DNA of 21,173 nt from Chloroflexota bacterium. GTDB taxonomy: Bacteria; Chloroflexota; Limnocylindria; Limnocylindrales; CSP1-4. The translations under genes and the position numbers were made by a program. This document shows, piece after piece, positions 12,440 to 20,565 of the stretch (positions within the stretch are counted from its first letter, which is position 1; each line of letters opens with the position of its first letter). The stretch is taken from the NCBI GenBank assembly GCA_021786915.1, contig JAJYMP010000297.1, positions 1 through 21,173 on the forward strand, written 5' to 3'. The notes under the pieces are model-generated. The model saw nothing but the letters and a program-made list of their open reading frames with translations. It had not been told where the DNA came from and searched no databases.

Positions 12440-13129
12440 TCAGCCCCACGACCCGCGCTCCGATCCGACGGCGACAGGCAGTCCCGCTGCGCGCCATTCG
12501 CCGACGCCGTCCTCGAGGCGTCGGGCGCGATAGCCGTGCTGTCGCAGTAAGGCGATGCCCTGGGGGCTCATGACGCAGTAGGGACCACGGCAGTAGGCGG
12601 CGATCTCAGCGTCGGAGGGCAGCTGGGCAAGGCGCGTCTCGAGCTCCTCGAGCGGGATCGAGACCGCGCCCGGGATGTGCCCGGCGGCGTACTCGCCGGG
12701 CGGTCGCAGATCGAGGACGACGAGGGCGCCGGCGCGAGCACGGCGGACGAGCTCGTCGCGGTCGATCGGCTCGAGCTCTCCGGGTGGTCCGAAGTAGCTG
12801 CGCATGACCTGCTCCACCTCCGCCAGCCGACCGCGAGCCACCGCGCGCACCGCCGTCAGAAGTTCGAACACGTCGTCGCCCGCCAGCCGGTAGAGGACGC
12901 GAGGCCCATCGCGGCGTGCCTCGACGAGGTGCACTGCGCGCAGGGCCTGGAGATGCGCAGATGCCAGCGTCACGCCCATGTCGGCCGCGGTGGCCAGCAT
13001 CTCGACGCTGTGCTCACCCTGGGCGAGCACGTCGAGGAGCTCGATCCGACGCGGGCTGGCGAGGGCCTTGCCGATCCGGGCGAACTGCTCGTTGAGCGCG
13101 GTCTTGGTGCCGCGTGGAGTGGTCGTCAT
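12440..13129 (-). CDS. ArsR-family regulator fused to a rhodanese domain
   Basis: A 229-aa protein. Residues about 12-110 form an ArsR/SmtB winged helix (IGKALASPRRIELLDVLAQG, then MGVTLASAHLQALRAVHLVE). Residues 120-220 form a rhodanese domain (VVLDLRPPGEYAAGHIPGAV) with the active-site loop AYCRGPYC, catalytic Cys180, and a second Cys185. These are the only cysteines in the protein, so the DNA-binding half lacks the dithiol of BigR/SqrR-type persulfide sensors. It is divergent from the MBL-rhodanese gene, with 83 bases between, and probably controls it in response to sulfane sulfur. The domain calls are firm; the sensing role is inferred. Confidence 0.93.
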   Translation of the reverse strand: MTTTPRGTKTALNEQFARIGKALASPRRIELLDVLAQGEHSVEMLATAADMGVTLASAHLQALRAVHLVEARRDGPRVLYRLAGDDVFELLTAVRAVARGRLAEVEQVMRSYFGPPGELEPIDRDELVRRARAGALVVLDLRPPGEYAAGHIPGAVSIPLEELETRLAQLPSDAEIAAYCRGPYCVMSPQGIALLRQHGYRARRLEDGVGEWRAAGLPVAVGSERGSWG

Positions 13130-13136
13130 TCGATCG

Positions 13137-13166
13137 TTCCAATCATCTTTGGAATCGAACTATACT
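13137..13166 (+). promoter_or_regulatory. Divergent promoter with ArsR operator candidate
   Basis: TTCCAA (13137-13142) and TTGGAA (13149-13154) form a perfect inverted repeat with a 6-bp spacer. It lies between the ArsR-rhodanese start (13129) and the MBL-rhodanese start (13213). TATACT at 13161-13166 is a good plus-strand -10 box; the left arm sits where its -35 would be, 18 bases upstream. A bound regulator would block both directions. Confidence 0.55.
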
Positions 13167-13212
13167 CCGACGCCTCGGTCGTACCACCGACGTTCACTTC
13201 CGGAGCTGTCAT

Positions 13213-14568
13213 TTGGTCACGATCATCCCGATCACAGACGAGGGACTCGGCAACTCCTCGTATCTGGTCGACCTGGGCGATGGACGCGCAGTCGCGGTCG
13301 ATCCCGCCCGTGACATCAGACCCTACCGGCGTCTCGCCGAGACCCGGCGCCTCCGGCTTGCGTACAGCCTCGAGACCCATCTCCACGCCGACTTCGTGTC
13401 GGGCAGCAGAGAGCTCGCCCGCGCAGGCAGCGTCGCCCTGGTCCCGCGCGCCGGCCGCTATGCCTGGCGCTGTCGAGGGCTGGACGACGCGGAGGAGCTG
13501 CCGGTCGGCGATCTGACCCTGCGGGCGATTGGCACGCCGGGACACACGCCCGAGCATCTCGCGTATCTGCTGCTCGACGGGTCGCAGCCGTTGGCGCTGT
13601 TCACCGGCGGCGCCCTGATCGTTGGCGGGGTGGCGCGCACCGACCTGATCAGCCCTGATCAGACCGATGCGCTCGCCAGGCAGCTGTACCACGCCCTCCA
13701 CGAGCGGGTCCTGGCTCTGCCCGATGACCTGGCCGTCTACCCGACGCACGGCGCTGGCTCCTTCTGCTCGGCGCCGGGCGGCGGCGAGCGGACAACCACG
13801 ATCGGTCGCGAGCGCGCGACCAACCCGCTCCTCGCCGCGCCCAGCGAGGGGACGTTCGTCCGTCGCCTGACCGGTGGGCTGGGCTCCTACCCGAGCTACT
13901 TCCTGCGCCTGCGCGAGGTCAATCGCCGGGGACCTCGCGTCTACGGCACGCGCCCACCGACTCTCGCCCCGCTGACGGTCGACCGGCTGGAGGCCGAGGT
14001 CGCCTCCGGCGCAGAGCTGGTCGACGTGCGGCCGATGCAGACCTTTGCCGCGGGCCACATCCCGGGCGCCCTCTCGATCGCCCTGCGAGACGCGTTCGCC
14101 TCCTGGCTCGGCTGGCTGGTCGATGCCAATCGTCCGCTTGTCTTCGTGCTGGACCCGTCACAGGACCGCGACCTGCTCGTGCGCGAGTGCCTCAAGATCG
14201 GCTACGAGCGGCTCGCGGGTGAGCTCTCAGGCGGAATGGAGGCCTGGCACGCGGCAGGCCGACGAGAGGCGCGCACCGAGCTGACCCCCGATCCGGCCCG
14301 CCTCACGGATCTCGTACTCGACGTCCGTCAGGCCGACGAGTTCGTCGGCGGCCACGTGCCGGGCGCCCGGCTGGTCGAACTCGGCAGCCTCGGACCCGTG
14401 ATCGCAGCCTTCCGTTCCGACGTCGGCGGCGTCATGTGCGGTCACGGCGAGCGAGCGATGAGCGCCGCCAGCTTGCTCGAACGGGCGGGCGGCAGCGCTC
14501 GCGTCTTTCTGGGCGGTCCTGCTGACTGGTCACGGGCCGCCGGTCGAGCGCTGGTCAAAGGCCGATGA
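13213..14568 (+). CDS. MBL-fold hydrolase with two rhodanese domains (persulfide dioxygenase-like)
   Basis: About 451 aa from TTG 13213, chosen because the MBL fold starts at once and GGAG lies at 13202-13205. Residues 1-240 are a metallo-beta-lactamase domain with ETHLHADFVSG (His56, His58, Asp60), GTPGHTPEH and PTHGAGSFC, the ETHE1/CstB-like pattern. In FTGGALIVGG the usual metal-binding Asp after TG is Gly, as in a subset of the family. A first rhodanese repeat (about 285-370) has no cysteine in its active loop (VLDPSQDRD). A second (about 370-450) has MCGHGERAMSAA with Cys. The likely substrates are glutathione or low-molecular-weight persulfides and sulfane sulfur. Its stop overlaps the MFS start as ATGA. 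Confidence 0.9.
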   Translation: MVTIIPITDEGLGNSSYLVDLGDGRAVAVDPARDIRPYRRLAETRRLRLAYSLETHLHADFVSGSRELARAGSVALVPRAGRYAWRCRGLDDAEELPVGDLTLRAIGTPGHTPEHLAYLLLDGSQPLALFTGGALIVGGVARTDLISPDQTDALARQLYHALHERVLALPDDLAVYPTHGAGSFCSAPGGGERTTTIGRERATNPLLAAPSEGTFVRRLTGGLGSYPSYFLRLREVNRRGPRVYGTRPPTLAPLTVDRLEAEVASGAELVDVRPMQTFAAGHIPGALSIALRDAFASWLGWLVDANRPLVFVLDPSQDRDLLVRECLKIGYERLAGELSGGMEAWHAAGRREARTELTPDPARLTDLVLDVRQADEFVGGHVPGARLVELGSLGPVIAAFRSDVGGVMCGHGERAMSAASLLERAGGSARVFLGGPADWSRAAGRALVKGR

Positions 14569-15939
14569 GCGCCGAGCTCGAGGGCGCCGGCCGGCAAGCG
14601 CGAGAGGCGCCTGAGGAGGCGCCGGATCGGCTGGCCCTTGCGGGTGCCGAGTCTCGTCTGCTCGACGCAACGACGACGATCCGGCTGGGCGTGCGCGCCA
14701 ACCTGGCGCAGTTCGCGCTGCTCGTGGCCGTCCAGGCACTCGTGGGCGGGACGCTGGGCCAGGAGCGCACGACGCTGCCCCTCATCGCCACCCGTGTCTT
14801 TGGCCTCCAGGCGGCGAGCGCCGCCCTCACGTACATCGTCGCTTTCGGAGTCGTCAAGGCGGTCACGAACTACGTGTCGGGCACTCTTGCCGATCGCGTG
14901 GGTCGCAAGCCGTTGCTCGTCGCCGGCTGGCTCGCGGGCGTGCCGGTCCCGCTGCTGTTGATCTGGGCGCCGAGCTGGGGGTGGGTCATCGTGGCAAACG
15001 TGCTCCTCGCCCTCAACCAGGGCCTCGCCTGGACGAATGTGGTGAACGCGATGGTGGACCTCGCTGGACCGGCGCGGCGCGGCCTGGCAGTGGGCCTCAA
15101 CGAGTGGGCGGGATATAGCGGCCTCGCGCTGACCGCCTTGGCCACCGGGTTCATTGCCCAGGCGGCGGGATTGCGCCCAGCACCCTTCTTCCTCAGCCTC
15201 GCATATGTGGCCCTCGGCCTGTCGCTCTCGGCCCTGATCGTGCGTGAGACACGCGGGCACGTGCAGCACGAGGCCCAGACCCGGTCCGGCCTGGCCGGCC
15301 AGTCAGCGCAGCCTCCGGCGCTCCGGGAGGTCTTCGCCCTGACAACCCTGCGTGAGCGCGCGCTGTCAGCCTGTAGCCAGGCCGGGCTCGTGACGAATCT
15401 CAAGGACGGCATGGCATGGGGGCTTCTCCCCCTGTATTACGCCACCGCAGGGCTGTCGCTCGTCCAGATCGGCGTCCTGGCTGCCGTGTATCCGGCCATC
15501 TGGGGCCTCCTCCAGCTCGCCACAGGTCCGCTCTCGGACCGCCTGGGGCGCAAAGCGCTGATCGTGACGGGCATGACGGTGCAGGGAGTCGCGATCGTTG
15601 CCCTCGCGGTGACTCACGGCTTTGTCGCCTGGTTCCGGGGCGGCGGCGCTCCTCGGCGTCGGCACGGCGATGGTCTATCCGACCCTGATCGCTGCAGTGG
15701 GTGACGTGGCGCACCCGGCCTGGCGCGCGTCCGCCCTGGGCGTCTACCGGTTCTGGCGCGACTTGGGGTTCGCGGTCGGCGCACTGCTTTCCGGGCTTAC
15801 CGCCGACCTCGCCGGCATGCCAGCCGCGATCTGGATCGTGGCAGGCCTCGTGCTCGGGTCGGGCCTCACTGTCCTCGTGCGAATGTACGAGACGCATCCG
15901 GGCGAGCGCGTTCGTTCGTCGCCATCGGGCGCCGGCTAG
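14565..15939 (+). pseudogene. MFS transporter, one-base frameshift
   Basis: A 12-helix major facilitator permease. The first half includes ALTYIVAFGVVKAVTNYVSG and LADRVGRKPLLVAG (the helix 2-3 loop signature), and the second half PLSDRLGRKALIVTG. The frame starting at ATG 14565 fails after FVAWFR. The adjacent frame continues ALLGVGTAMVYPTLIAAVGD to the stop at 15937-15939. Removing one G from GGGG at 15637-15640 gives one open frame of about 457 aa. The gene overlaps the MBL-rhodanese gene by four bases, so they form an operon; it may export or import a sulfur compound or a related anion (inference from context only). The break may be real or a homopolymer error. Confidence 0.85.
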
Positions 15940-16283
15940 AACTGGCGTGTCTGGCAAGCGCATGCTGGAACCGGTCTCTGGCCGGCGCGGCGGACGTGCC
16001 CGGCAAGCTGGTGGGCTGCAATCAGGCGCCGGGCGCGATCCACGGCCGCGGGCGAAGGGCCGTTGCTTCATTGCCAACGGTTCTCCGAGCAGCGATCGAG
16101 CGGGTCCAGGCCGGGCACATCGGCTCGTGGGGACGACGCATCCTGATCGGTCTACGGTCAGCCGCGTCCGGACCTCAGGCCACTGCGGGAGCGCCGCAGC
16201 GACGAGGCTGTCGCAGGACGACTCGGAGTCTGGGCCGACATGCCGGGCGGGGTCCTCGAGCCGCATCCGGCCGATCAGCTGCA
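15940..16283. other. Stretch without recognisable gene
   Basis: Open frames here on both strands are GC-rich shadows with Arg/Ala/Pro composition and no domain. No strong hairpin with a T run follows the MFS stop, and no RNA gene is recognised. Confidence 0.4.
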
Positions 16284-16514
16284 TCAGGTGGCAGGCTCGA
16301 GGTCCTCCATGTGGCACGGCTCAGTCCCGCCGGCGAGGAACCGATCCGAGTCTGCCTCAAAGCGCGCCAGGCACCCAAGACACCGGAACCGCATGACCGT
16401 TCCGTTCCACACGACGGTCAGGCCCTCCCCGGCCTTGAGCTCAGTGCCGCAGACGGCACACCGTCCGGCGGGTTGCGTCTCGCGCGGCAGCAATGCGAAG
16501 TCCTTCGGGCTCAC
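16284..16514 (-). CDS. Small zinc-binding (TRASH/YHS-like) protein
   Basis: The 76-aa product from GTG 16514 contains CAVCGTELKAGEGLTVVWNG followed by FRCLGCLARFEAD and a final CHMED. Two CxxC pairs about 25 residues apart, with an aromatic W and RF..CLGCL.RF, resemble the TRASH/MYM-like treble-clef metal-binding domains found beside metal and sulfur genes. The N-terminus is uncertain: the frame is open to 16640, but the added 42 residues are Arg-rich without domain character, and no start has a strong ribosome site. The function is unknown; metal binding is a sound guess. Confidence 0.6.
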   Translation of the reverse strand: MSPKDFALLPRETQPAGRCAVCGTELKAGEGLTVVWNGTVMRFRCLGCLARFEADSDRFLAGGTEPCHMEDLEPAT

Positions 16515-17020
16515 CGAGCTCTGCCCATGCAAGCGCCGACCGGAGTCCAGTCGTTCAGACACGGACCACCACACAGCCCGGTTCAGTCGCGTTGGCCGAA
16601 AGCGCGGCAGGCTGCGATGACGGCGCGCCTCCAGGCGCACGGCTCGGCAAACTGACTACGCCGAGACCCAGGACTTGGGCGTCACTCAAGGCCGCGTCGG
16701 CAACGGCCCCGCGTGTCTTGTGGCCCGCGAGCCGCATCTTGCTCCTTCCGGTTGCCCACCCGAAACGCGTCGCTCGGACGCGGGGACCCGCGGCTCGACG
16801 CCCGATCCAGCACCTTGGACGCGTCGCCTGAGTCCTGCCTGAGAAGAGGCTGATTCTGCGGTGAGGGGCAGCGTTGCCGCGCCCGCGGAGCTCGAGACAC
16901 GGCAAGCGGATCGGCCGCCCGTACGGGCCCAAGGCCCGTGCTCGAAAAGCTACGCTTCGATCGGCTCGGCCGTCCCCACTCCTATACTGAGGCCGCTGCG
17001 TTCAGCGCAGGAGGGCTTTG
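16515..17020. other. Intergenic stretch upstream of lemA
   Basis: No gene is supported here. It holds a perfect hairpin, ACGGGCC (16923-16929), loop CAA, GGCCCGT (16933-16939), without a T run, and a plus-strand -10 candidate TATACT at 16983-16988, about 33 bases before the lemA start. A weak TTCGAT (16956-16961) is too far for a standard -35. AGGAGGG at 17009-17015 is the lemA ribosome site. Confidence 0.4.
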
Positions 17021-17593
17021 ATGTCCCCGATCCTGCTGGTCATTCTCGTCATCATCGTTATCGCACTCGTGCTGATGGTCGCGATGTACAACGGCCTCGT
17101 GCAGCGCCGCCTGCGGGTCAGCGAGGCATGGGCCCAAATCGACGTGCAGCTGAAGCGGCGCCACGACCTCGTTCCCAACCTCGTCAGCGCCGTCAAGGGC
17201 TACATGGGATTCGAGCGGCGCGTTTTGGAGAACGTCACCCAGGCACGCGCGCAAGCGGTCGCCGCGGGCGGACAGGGACCCCGCGCCCAAGCCGCCGCCG
17301 AGGGTCAGTTGACGCAGGCACTGCGCTCGCTCTTCGCCGTCGCGGAGAGGTACCCGGACTTGAAGGCAAGCGAGAATGTCCTCTCGCTGCAGGACCAGTT
17401 GTCCACCACGGAGAATCAGATCAGCTCAGCTCGCGGGGCCTATAACGCATCTGTCCGCACGTACAACACCGCTATCGCGACGTTCCCTGCGGTCCTGATG
17501 GCCGGCATGATGGGGTTCACCCCTCGCGAGTTCTTCGAGGCCGAGCAGGCGGCGGCCGAGGTTCCCACCGTCGATCTCGGCGTGGGCGGGTAG
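17021..17593 (+). CDS. lemA: LemA family protein
   Basis: The 190-aa product has an N-terminal transmembrane helix (residues about 3-24, MSPILLVILVIIVIALVLMV) followed by the LemA core. This includes MYNGLVQRRLRVSEAWAQID, VQLKRRHDLVPNLVSAVKGY and an ending TAIATFPAVLMAGMMGFTPR. LemA proteins are membrane-anchored helical-bundle proteins of unknown biochemical role, often next to TPM_phosphatase or M48 peptidase genes; none is seen here. The ATG at 17021 with AGGAGGG upstream is a clear start. It appears monocistronic. Confidence 0.95.
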   Translation: MSPILLVILVIIVIALVLMVAMYNGLVQRRLRVSEAWAQIDVQLKRRHDLVPNLVSAVKGYMGFERRVLENVTQARAQAVAAGGQGPRAQAAAEGQLTQALRSLFAVAERYPDLKASENVLSLQDQLSTTENQISSARGAYNASVRTYNTAIATFPAVLMAGMMGFTPREFFEAEQAAAEVPTVDLGVGG

Positions 17594-17610
17594 CGCGGGA
17601 CGTCCGCGCT
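17592..17610 (+). terminator. Hairpin at the lemA stop codon
   Basis: AGCGCGG (17592-17598) and CCGCGCT (17604-17610) form a perfect 7-bp GC-rich stem with a 5-base loop, starting inside the stop codon. There is no T run, so it is at best a weak or Rho-assisted terminator. Confidence 0.3.
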
Positions 17611-17711
17611 CGAGTCACCGCGCCGCACCACATGCCGCTGGTCGCCTCGACAAGGCCACTCGGATCGGAGGCCACCGCCGTTGCCGCACCTCGCTCGCAG
17701 AGCCAGGCTGC

Positions 17712-17752
17712 CTCTCAGTGGGCACACAGCTTCCTCTCATCCTGCTCTCATC
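17712..17752 (+). promoter_or_regulatory. Helically phased CTCTCA repeats upstream of DUF3105 gene
   Basis: CTCTCA occurs at 17712-17717, and CTCTCATC at 17734-17741 and 17745-17752. The starts are 22 and 11 bases apart, that is, on one face of the helix. Direct repeats with an 11-bp period are the usual binding pattern of OmpR/PhoB-family response regulators. They lie 43-83 bases before the GTG at 17795. Confidence 0.4.
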
Positions 17753-17794
17753 TCGTGAATCGATCGTCCCAGCGTTGCCGCAGGTGGAGATAGT

Positions 17795-18448
17795 GTGGGA
17801 AAGAAGGCTCGAGAGGATCGCCGTCGGGCCGCGCGAGCGGCGGAGACGAACAGACGTCGCGGGGACGGGCGTCCCGGCAGGCGCACGGTCGCTGTCCTCG
17901 GCGGCGCGATCGGGCTTACCGTGTTGGTCCTGGCGGTCGGCGCGATTACCGCCCTCGGGATCGTGGCCGGATCTGGCTCTAGCGCTAACGCGCTGCCCTC
18001 GGGCGCGGCCGTGTTCGAGGAGTCGAACCACCAGCACGTCACCGGGAACGTGCAATACGATCGCGCGCCACCCGCCGGAGGCGCCCACAACGCCGTCTGG
18101 CTCAACTGCGGCGTCTACGGCGACCCCGTACCGAACGTGAACGCGGTGCACTCGCTCGAGCACGGCGCGGTGTGGATCACGTACCGGCCGGACCTGTCCG
18201 CGGCCTCCGTTTCGCAGCTGCGGCAGGTCGTGGAGATGCACTACATGGGTGCGCAGCGGTACCTCATTCTCAGCCCGTACGCAGGCATCTCCTCAGCGAT
18301 CGTGGCCTCGGCCTGGGGAGCACAGCTGGATGTCTCGAGCCCCAGCGACCCGCGGCTCGCAGCGTTCATCGCGCATTACCAAGGGGGAGCGCAGGGCGGT
18401 GAGCCGCGCGGCGAGTGCACCGGGGGGACCGGCACGCCCATCGCGTAG
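17795..18448 (+). CDS. DUF3105 membrane-anchored protein
   Basis: The 217-aa product has a basic N-terminus (MGKKAREDRRRAARAAETNR), one transmembrane helix at about residues 32-58, and an extracytoplasmic DUF3105 domain. Diagnostic segments are HQHVTGNVQYDRAPPAGGAH, NCGVYGDPV and VHSLEHGAVWITYRP. The invariant His and Cys residues (His81, His98, Cys105, His119, His123) suggest metal binding, although no function has been shown for the family as far as I know. The GTG at 17795 follows AGGTGGA. The gene stands alone, preceded by phased CTCTCA repeats. The family call is strong. Confidence 0.93.
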   Translation: MGKKAREDRRRAARAAETNRRRGDGRPGRRTVAVLGGAIGLTVLVLAVGAITALGIVAGSGSSANALPSGAAVFEESNHQHVTGNVQYDRAPPAGGAHNAVWLNCGVYGDPVPNVNAVHSLEHGAVWITYRPDLSAASVSQLRQVVEMHYMGAQRYLILSPYAGISSAIVASAWGAQLDVSSPSDPRLAAFIAHYQGGAQGGEPRGECTGGTGTPIA

Positions 18449-18787
18449 CGTCAGGAGCGGATCTGACTGCGGCTGGGACCATGGTGATTCAAGAATGATC
18501 CAGACTTGGCGGGCATCGCGTCGTCACGATCCGGTGGCCGAGGGACTTCTGATCTCGCATGTCTGGACCTGCTGACGGCCATCGGCACGATCGTGAGGCG
18601 CGCCCCCACGGTCAACGTCGGGGCCAACGCGTAGCTCCTGCCGCGGCCCCGAACCGACGAGCATGTGGCTGTGGCGGCCGTACACTCGCGCGAATGGCGT
18701 GACTCTGGCCCGTCACCCGCTCCCGTCTCGACGGCTCGGGCCTGCAACACCCCAGGATTGGCTCCCTTCGCCGGTCCAGGCAGGACG
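18449..18787. other. Intergenic stretch between convergent genes
   Basis: This lies between the ends of the DUF3105 gene and the DoxX-like gene. Short frames on both strands show no domain or ribosome site, and no clear terminator hairpin with a T run is visible. Confidence 0.4.
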
Positions 18788-19318
18788 TCACCGCGTGGGC
18801 ATCCGCATCCCGCCAGCCACGAGCCGCCACGCCGGCCAGCGCCGCTCGATCAGAGGGTCGAGCGCCAGTCGCGCGGTGCCGGCCAGCTCGTCGAGGCCGT
18901 ACAAGCCGGCGAAAACGAACGCGTAGATGATCGCGGCGCCGACATCGGTCGAGCCCGCGGTGTACGGTCCACCGAAACCCTCGGCGGTCGTCCAGATCAG
19001 GAGGCTCAGCAGGAACCCGGCGGCGTAGTCGAAGCGGCGGGCAAGACCGAGCAGCAACCCCGCGGCGATCATGGTTTCGGCGAGCGCCGTGAGGAACGCG
19101 AAGAGGGCCGGGTCCAGGCCCACCAGGCGCAGCCAGAGGTCGAACCACGGCTTGAGAGCGGCCGGTTGACGTGCCGCCGCGTCCCGCAAGTAACCGAGAT
19201 AGCCCGCGGAGAACGCGGGCTGCCATTTCAGCCAGGCGTCGACCGCCCACAGCAACCCGAACGAAATCCGCAGCAACGCCACCCGCGTGGGCAGATCGAT
19301 CCTCGGCCCCGGCCGCAC
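18788..19318 (-). CDS. DoxX-like membrane protein
   Basis: The 176-aa product has about four hydrophobic helices: LLRISFGLLWAVDAWLKWQP near residues 15-34, then about 68-92, 98-114 and 122-140. The ALAETMIAAGLLLGLARRFD segment and the Gly-rich middle are DoxX/DoxD-like. Relatives serve as subunits of thiosulfate:quinone oxidoreductase or in thiol-stress complexes, but many are uncharacterised. The GTG at 19316-19318 lies 20 bases after the HMA-protein stop, and it is the last gene of the minus-strand operon that starts at 21078. The membrane topology is clear; the specific role is not. Confidence 0.75.
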   Translation of the reverse strand: MRPGPRIDLPTRVALLRISFGLLWAVDAWLKWQPAFSAGYLGYLRDAAARQPAALKPWFDLWLRLVGLDPALFAFLTALAETMIAAGLLLGLARRFDYAAGFLLSLLIWTTAEGFGGPYTAGSTDVGAAIIYAFVFAGLYGLDELAGTARLALDPLIERRWPAWRLVAGGMRMPTR

Positions 19319-19338
19319 AGCGTCGCCGACGCCCTTCG

Positions 19339-19632
19339 TCAGGCCTGCCTATCGGGTCTTCCGCGAAGGCCGAAACGGCGGAGGAGGCCACGGGGTGCGG
19401 CAGGCCCGAGGAGCTCTGCTGCCTCCGTGCGTGCCTCGTAGCCGACCGCCGCCACGGCGGACGCGATCGCCGGGAGCGACGTCCGCGCCGGATCGTATGT
19501 CACAGTCGCGGAATCGGAGGCGAGGTCGACGCGGACGGAGGTCGCGCCGTCGACCCTCCGGAGTGCCTTGGTGATCCGCGCAGCGCAGGAGGTGCAGGTC
19601 ATCCCGTCGATCGGGATCCGCCGAGTCTCCAC
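19339..19632 (-). CDS. Heavy-metal-associated (HMA) copper-binding protein
   Basis: The 97-aa product has a ferredoxin-like HMA domain with GMTCTSC at residues 10-16 (Cys13 and Cys16), SVRVDLASDSATVTYDPART and an AVGYEA ending. These are typical of CopZ-like chaperones and of the metal-binding repeats of copper ATPases. An Arg-rich tail of about 25 residues follows the domain. The GTG at 19630-19632 starts one base after the CcdA-like stop, so translation is coupled. It probably binds Cu(I) in the cytoplasm and passes it to or from a membrane partner encoded beside it (inference). Confidence 0.92.
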   Translation of the reverse strand: METRRIPIDGMTCTSCAARITKALRRVDGATSVRVDLASDSATVTYDPARTSLPAIASAVAAVGYEARTEAAELLGPAAPRGLLRRFGLRGRPDRQA

Positions 19633-19633
19633 G

Positions 19634-20563
19634 TCACATCCCGAGCGAGAAGAGCAGGCCGAAGCTCATGAGCACCACGCCCAGGGCGAGCACCGTCTTC
19701 ACCACAGTCCCGTTCTGCTTGTTCCAGCGCCCGAGGGTGCCCAGGACCCTGCGGTTCGAGACCAGGAGCAGGAAAAGGAGGAGCGGCATGATGAACGCGA
19801 TGTTGTAGAGCACGAGGAGCGCCAGCCCGACGATCCCGCCGCCCGAGGCGTGGAGCACCGCGATCACGTCGAGGTAGATCGCGCCTGAGCAGGGCACCGT
19901 GCAGATGCCCACCAGGACGCCCGCCAGGAGCATTCCGGCCAGGCCGCCGCGCTGCATCGCCTTGTTCATCCAGCCGTGCGTCCCCGAGGGTGCGGCCATC
20001 GTGGGGCCCCAGCCGGGCAGGAACACGTCCTTCAGCATCCACACCGCCATGAGGAGCGCGACCACCGCGGCGACCCGGGCCACGATGTGGTCCTGCCCCA
20101 GCCATGACAACGCGCTGAACAGTCCCAGCCCGATGAGGAAGTACGTCACCACAACCGCGCCCACATAGAGCGAGCCCGCGCCGAGCAGCGTGCGGCGGGC
20201 CGAGGCGGTCGGCGTTCCGTCCGAGGTGACCGCGTTCACCAGGGTGAGCGTGTACGTCGCGAACAGCACGAGGAGGGCGAAGGCGCAGGGGTTGAAGCCG
20301 TCGGCGAAGCCCGAGGCCACCACGATGGGCGCCGTCAGGCCGCCGAACTTCGCGGTCTCGAATGGCACGAGCGCGACGGTCGCGAGCGAAAGCGTAGCCG
20401 CGATCGCGAGCCCGCTGAACAGGACGAGCGCGGTACGCGGCAGGCCGGTGCCCTTTGCCAGCGTCACCCACCGCGGCGCGGACGATGCCACTACAACCGG
20501 AGCTGCGGTCGGACGACGGCCGGACGGCGCACCGGCGGCCTGATGGTTCGCATGTTGCGCCAT
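19634..20563 (-). CDS. CcdA/DsbD-like thiol-transfer membrane protein
   Basis: The 309-aa product has a 40-residue soluble N-terminus and about seven hydrophobic helices. Two cysteine sites mark the CcdA/DsbD membrane-domain family: SGFADGFNPCAFALL (Cys93) and GICTVPCSGAIYLD (Cys221, Cys225). These proteins carry electrons from cytoplasmic thioredoxin across the membrane to keep extracytoplasmic thiols or copper sites reduced. The ATG at 20561-20563 lies two bases after the cupredoxin stop. No thioredoxin-like partner is encoded in the window; the neighbours are a cupredoxin and an HMA protein, which points to copper-site assembly more than cytochrome c maturation (inference). Confidence 0.88.
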   Translation of the reverse strand: MAQHANHQAAGAPSGRRPTAAPVVVASSAPRWVTLAKGTGLPRTALVLFSGLAIAATLSLATVALVPFETAKFGGLTAPIVVASGFADGFNPCAFALLVLFATYTLTLVNAVTSDGTPTASARRTLLGAGSLYVGAVVVTYFLIGLGLFSALSWLGQDHIVARVAAVVALLMAVWMLKDVFLPGWGPTMAAPSGTHGWMNKAMQRGGLAGMLLAGVLVGICTVPCSGAIYLDVIAVLHASGGGIVGLALLVLYNIAFIMPLLLFLLLVSNRRVLGTLGRWNKQNGTVVKTVLALGVVLMSFGLLFSLGM

Positions 20564-20565
20564 GA

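Noticed and set aside
16555..16932. 125-codon minus-strand frame upstream of the zinc-binding protein
   Set aside because: Arg/Pro/Gly-rich with no domain and no ribosome site, in a stretch with no sign of coding on either strand.
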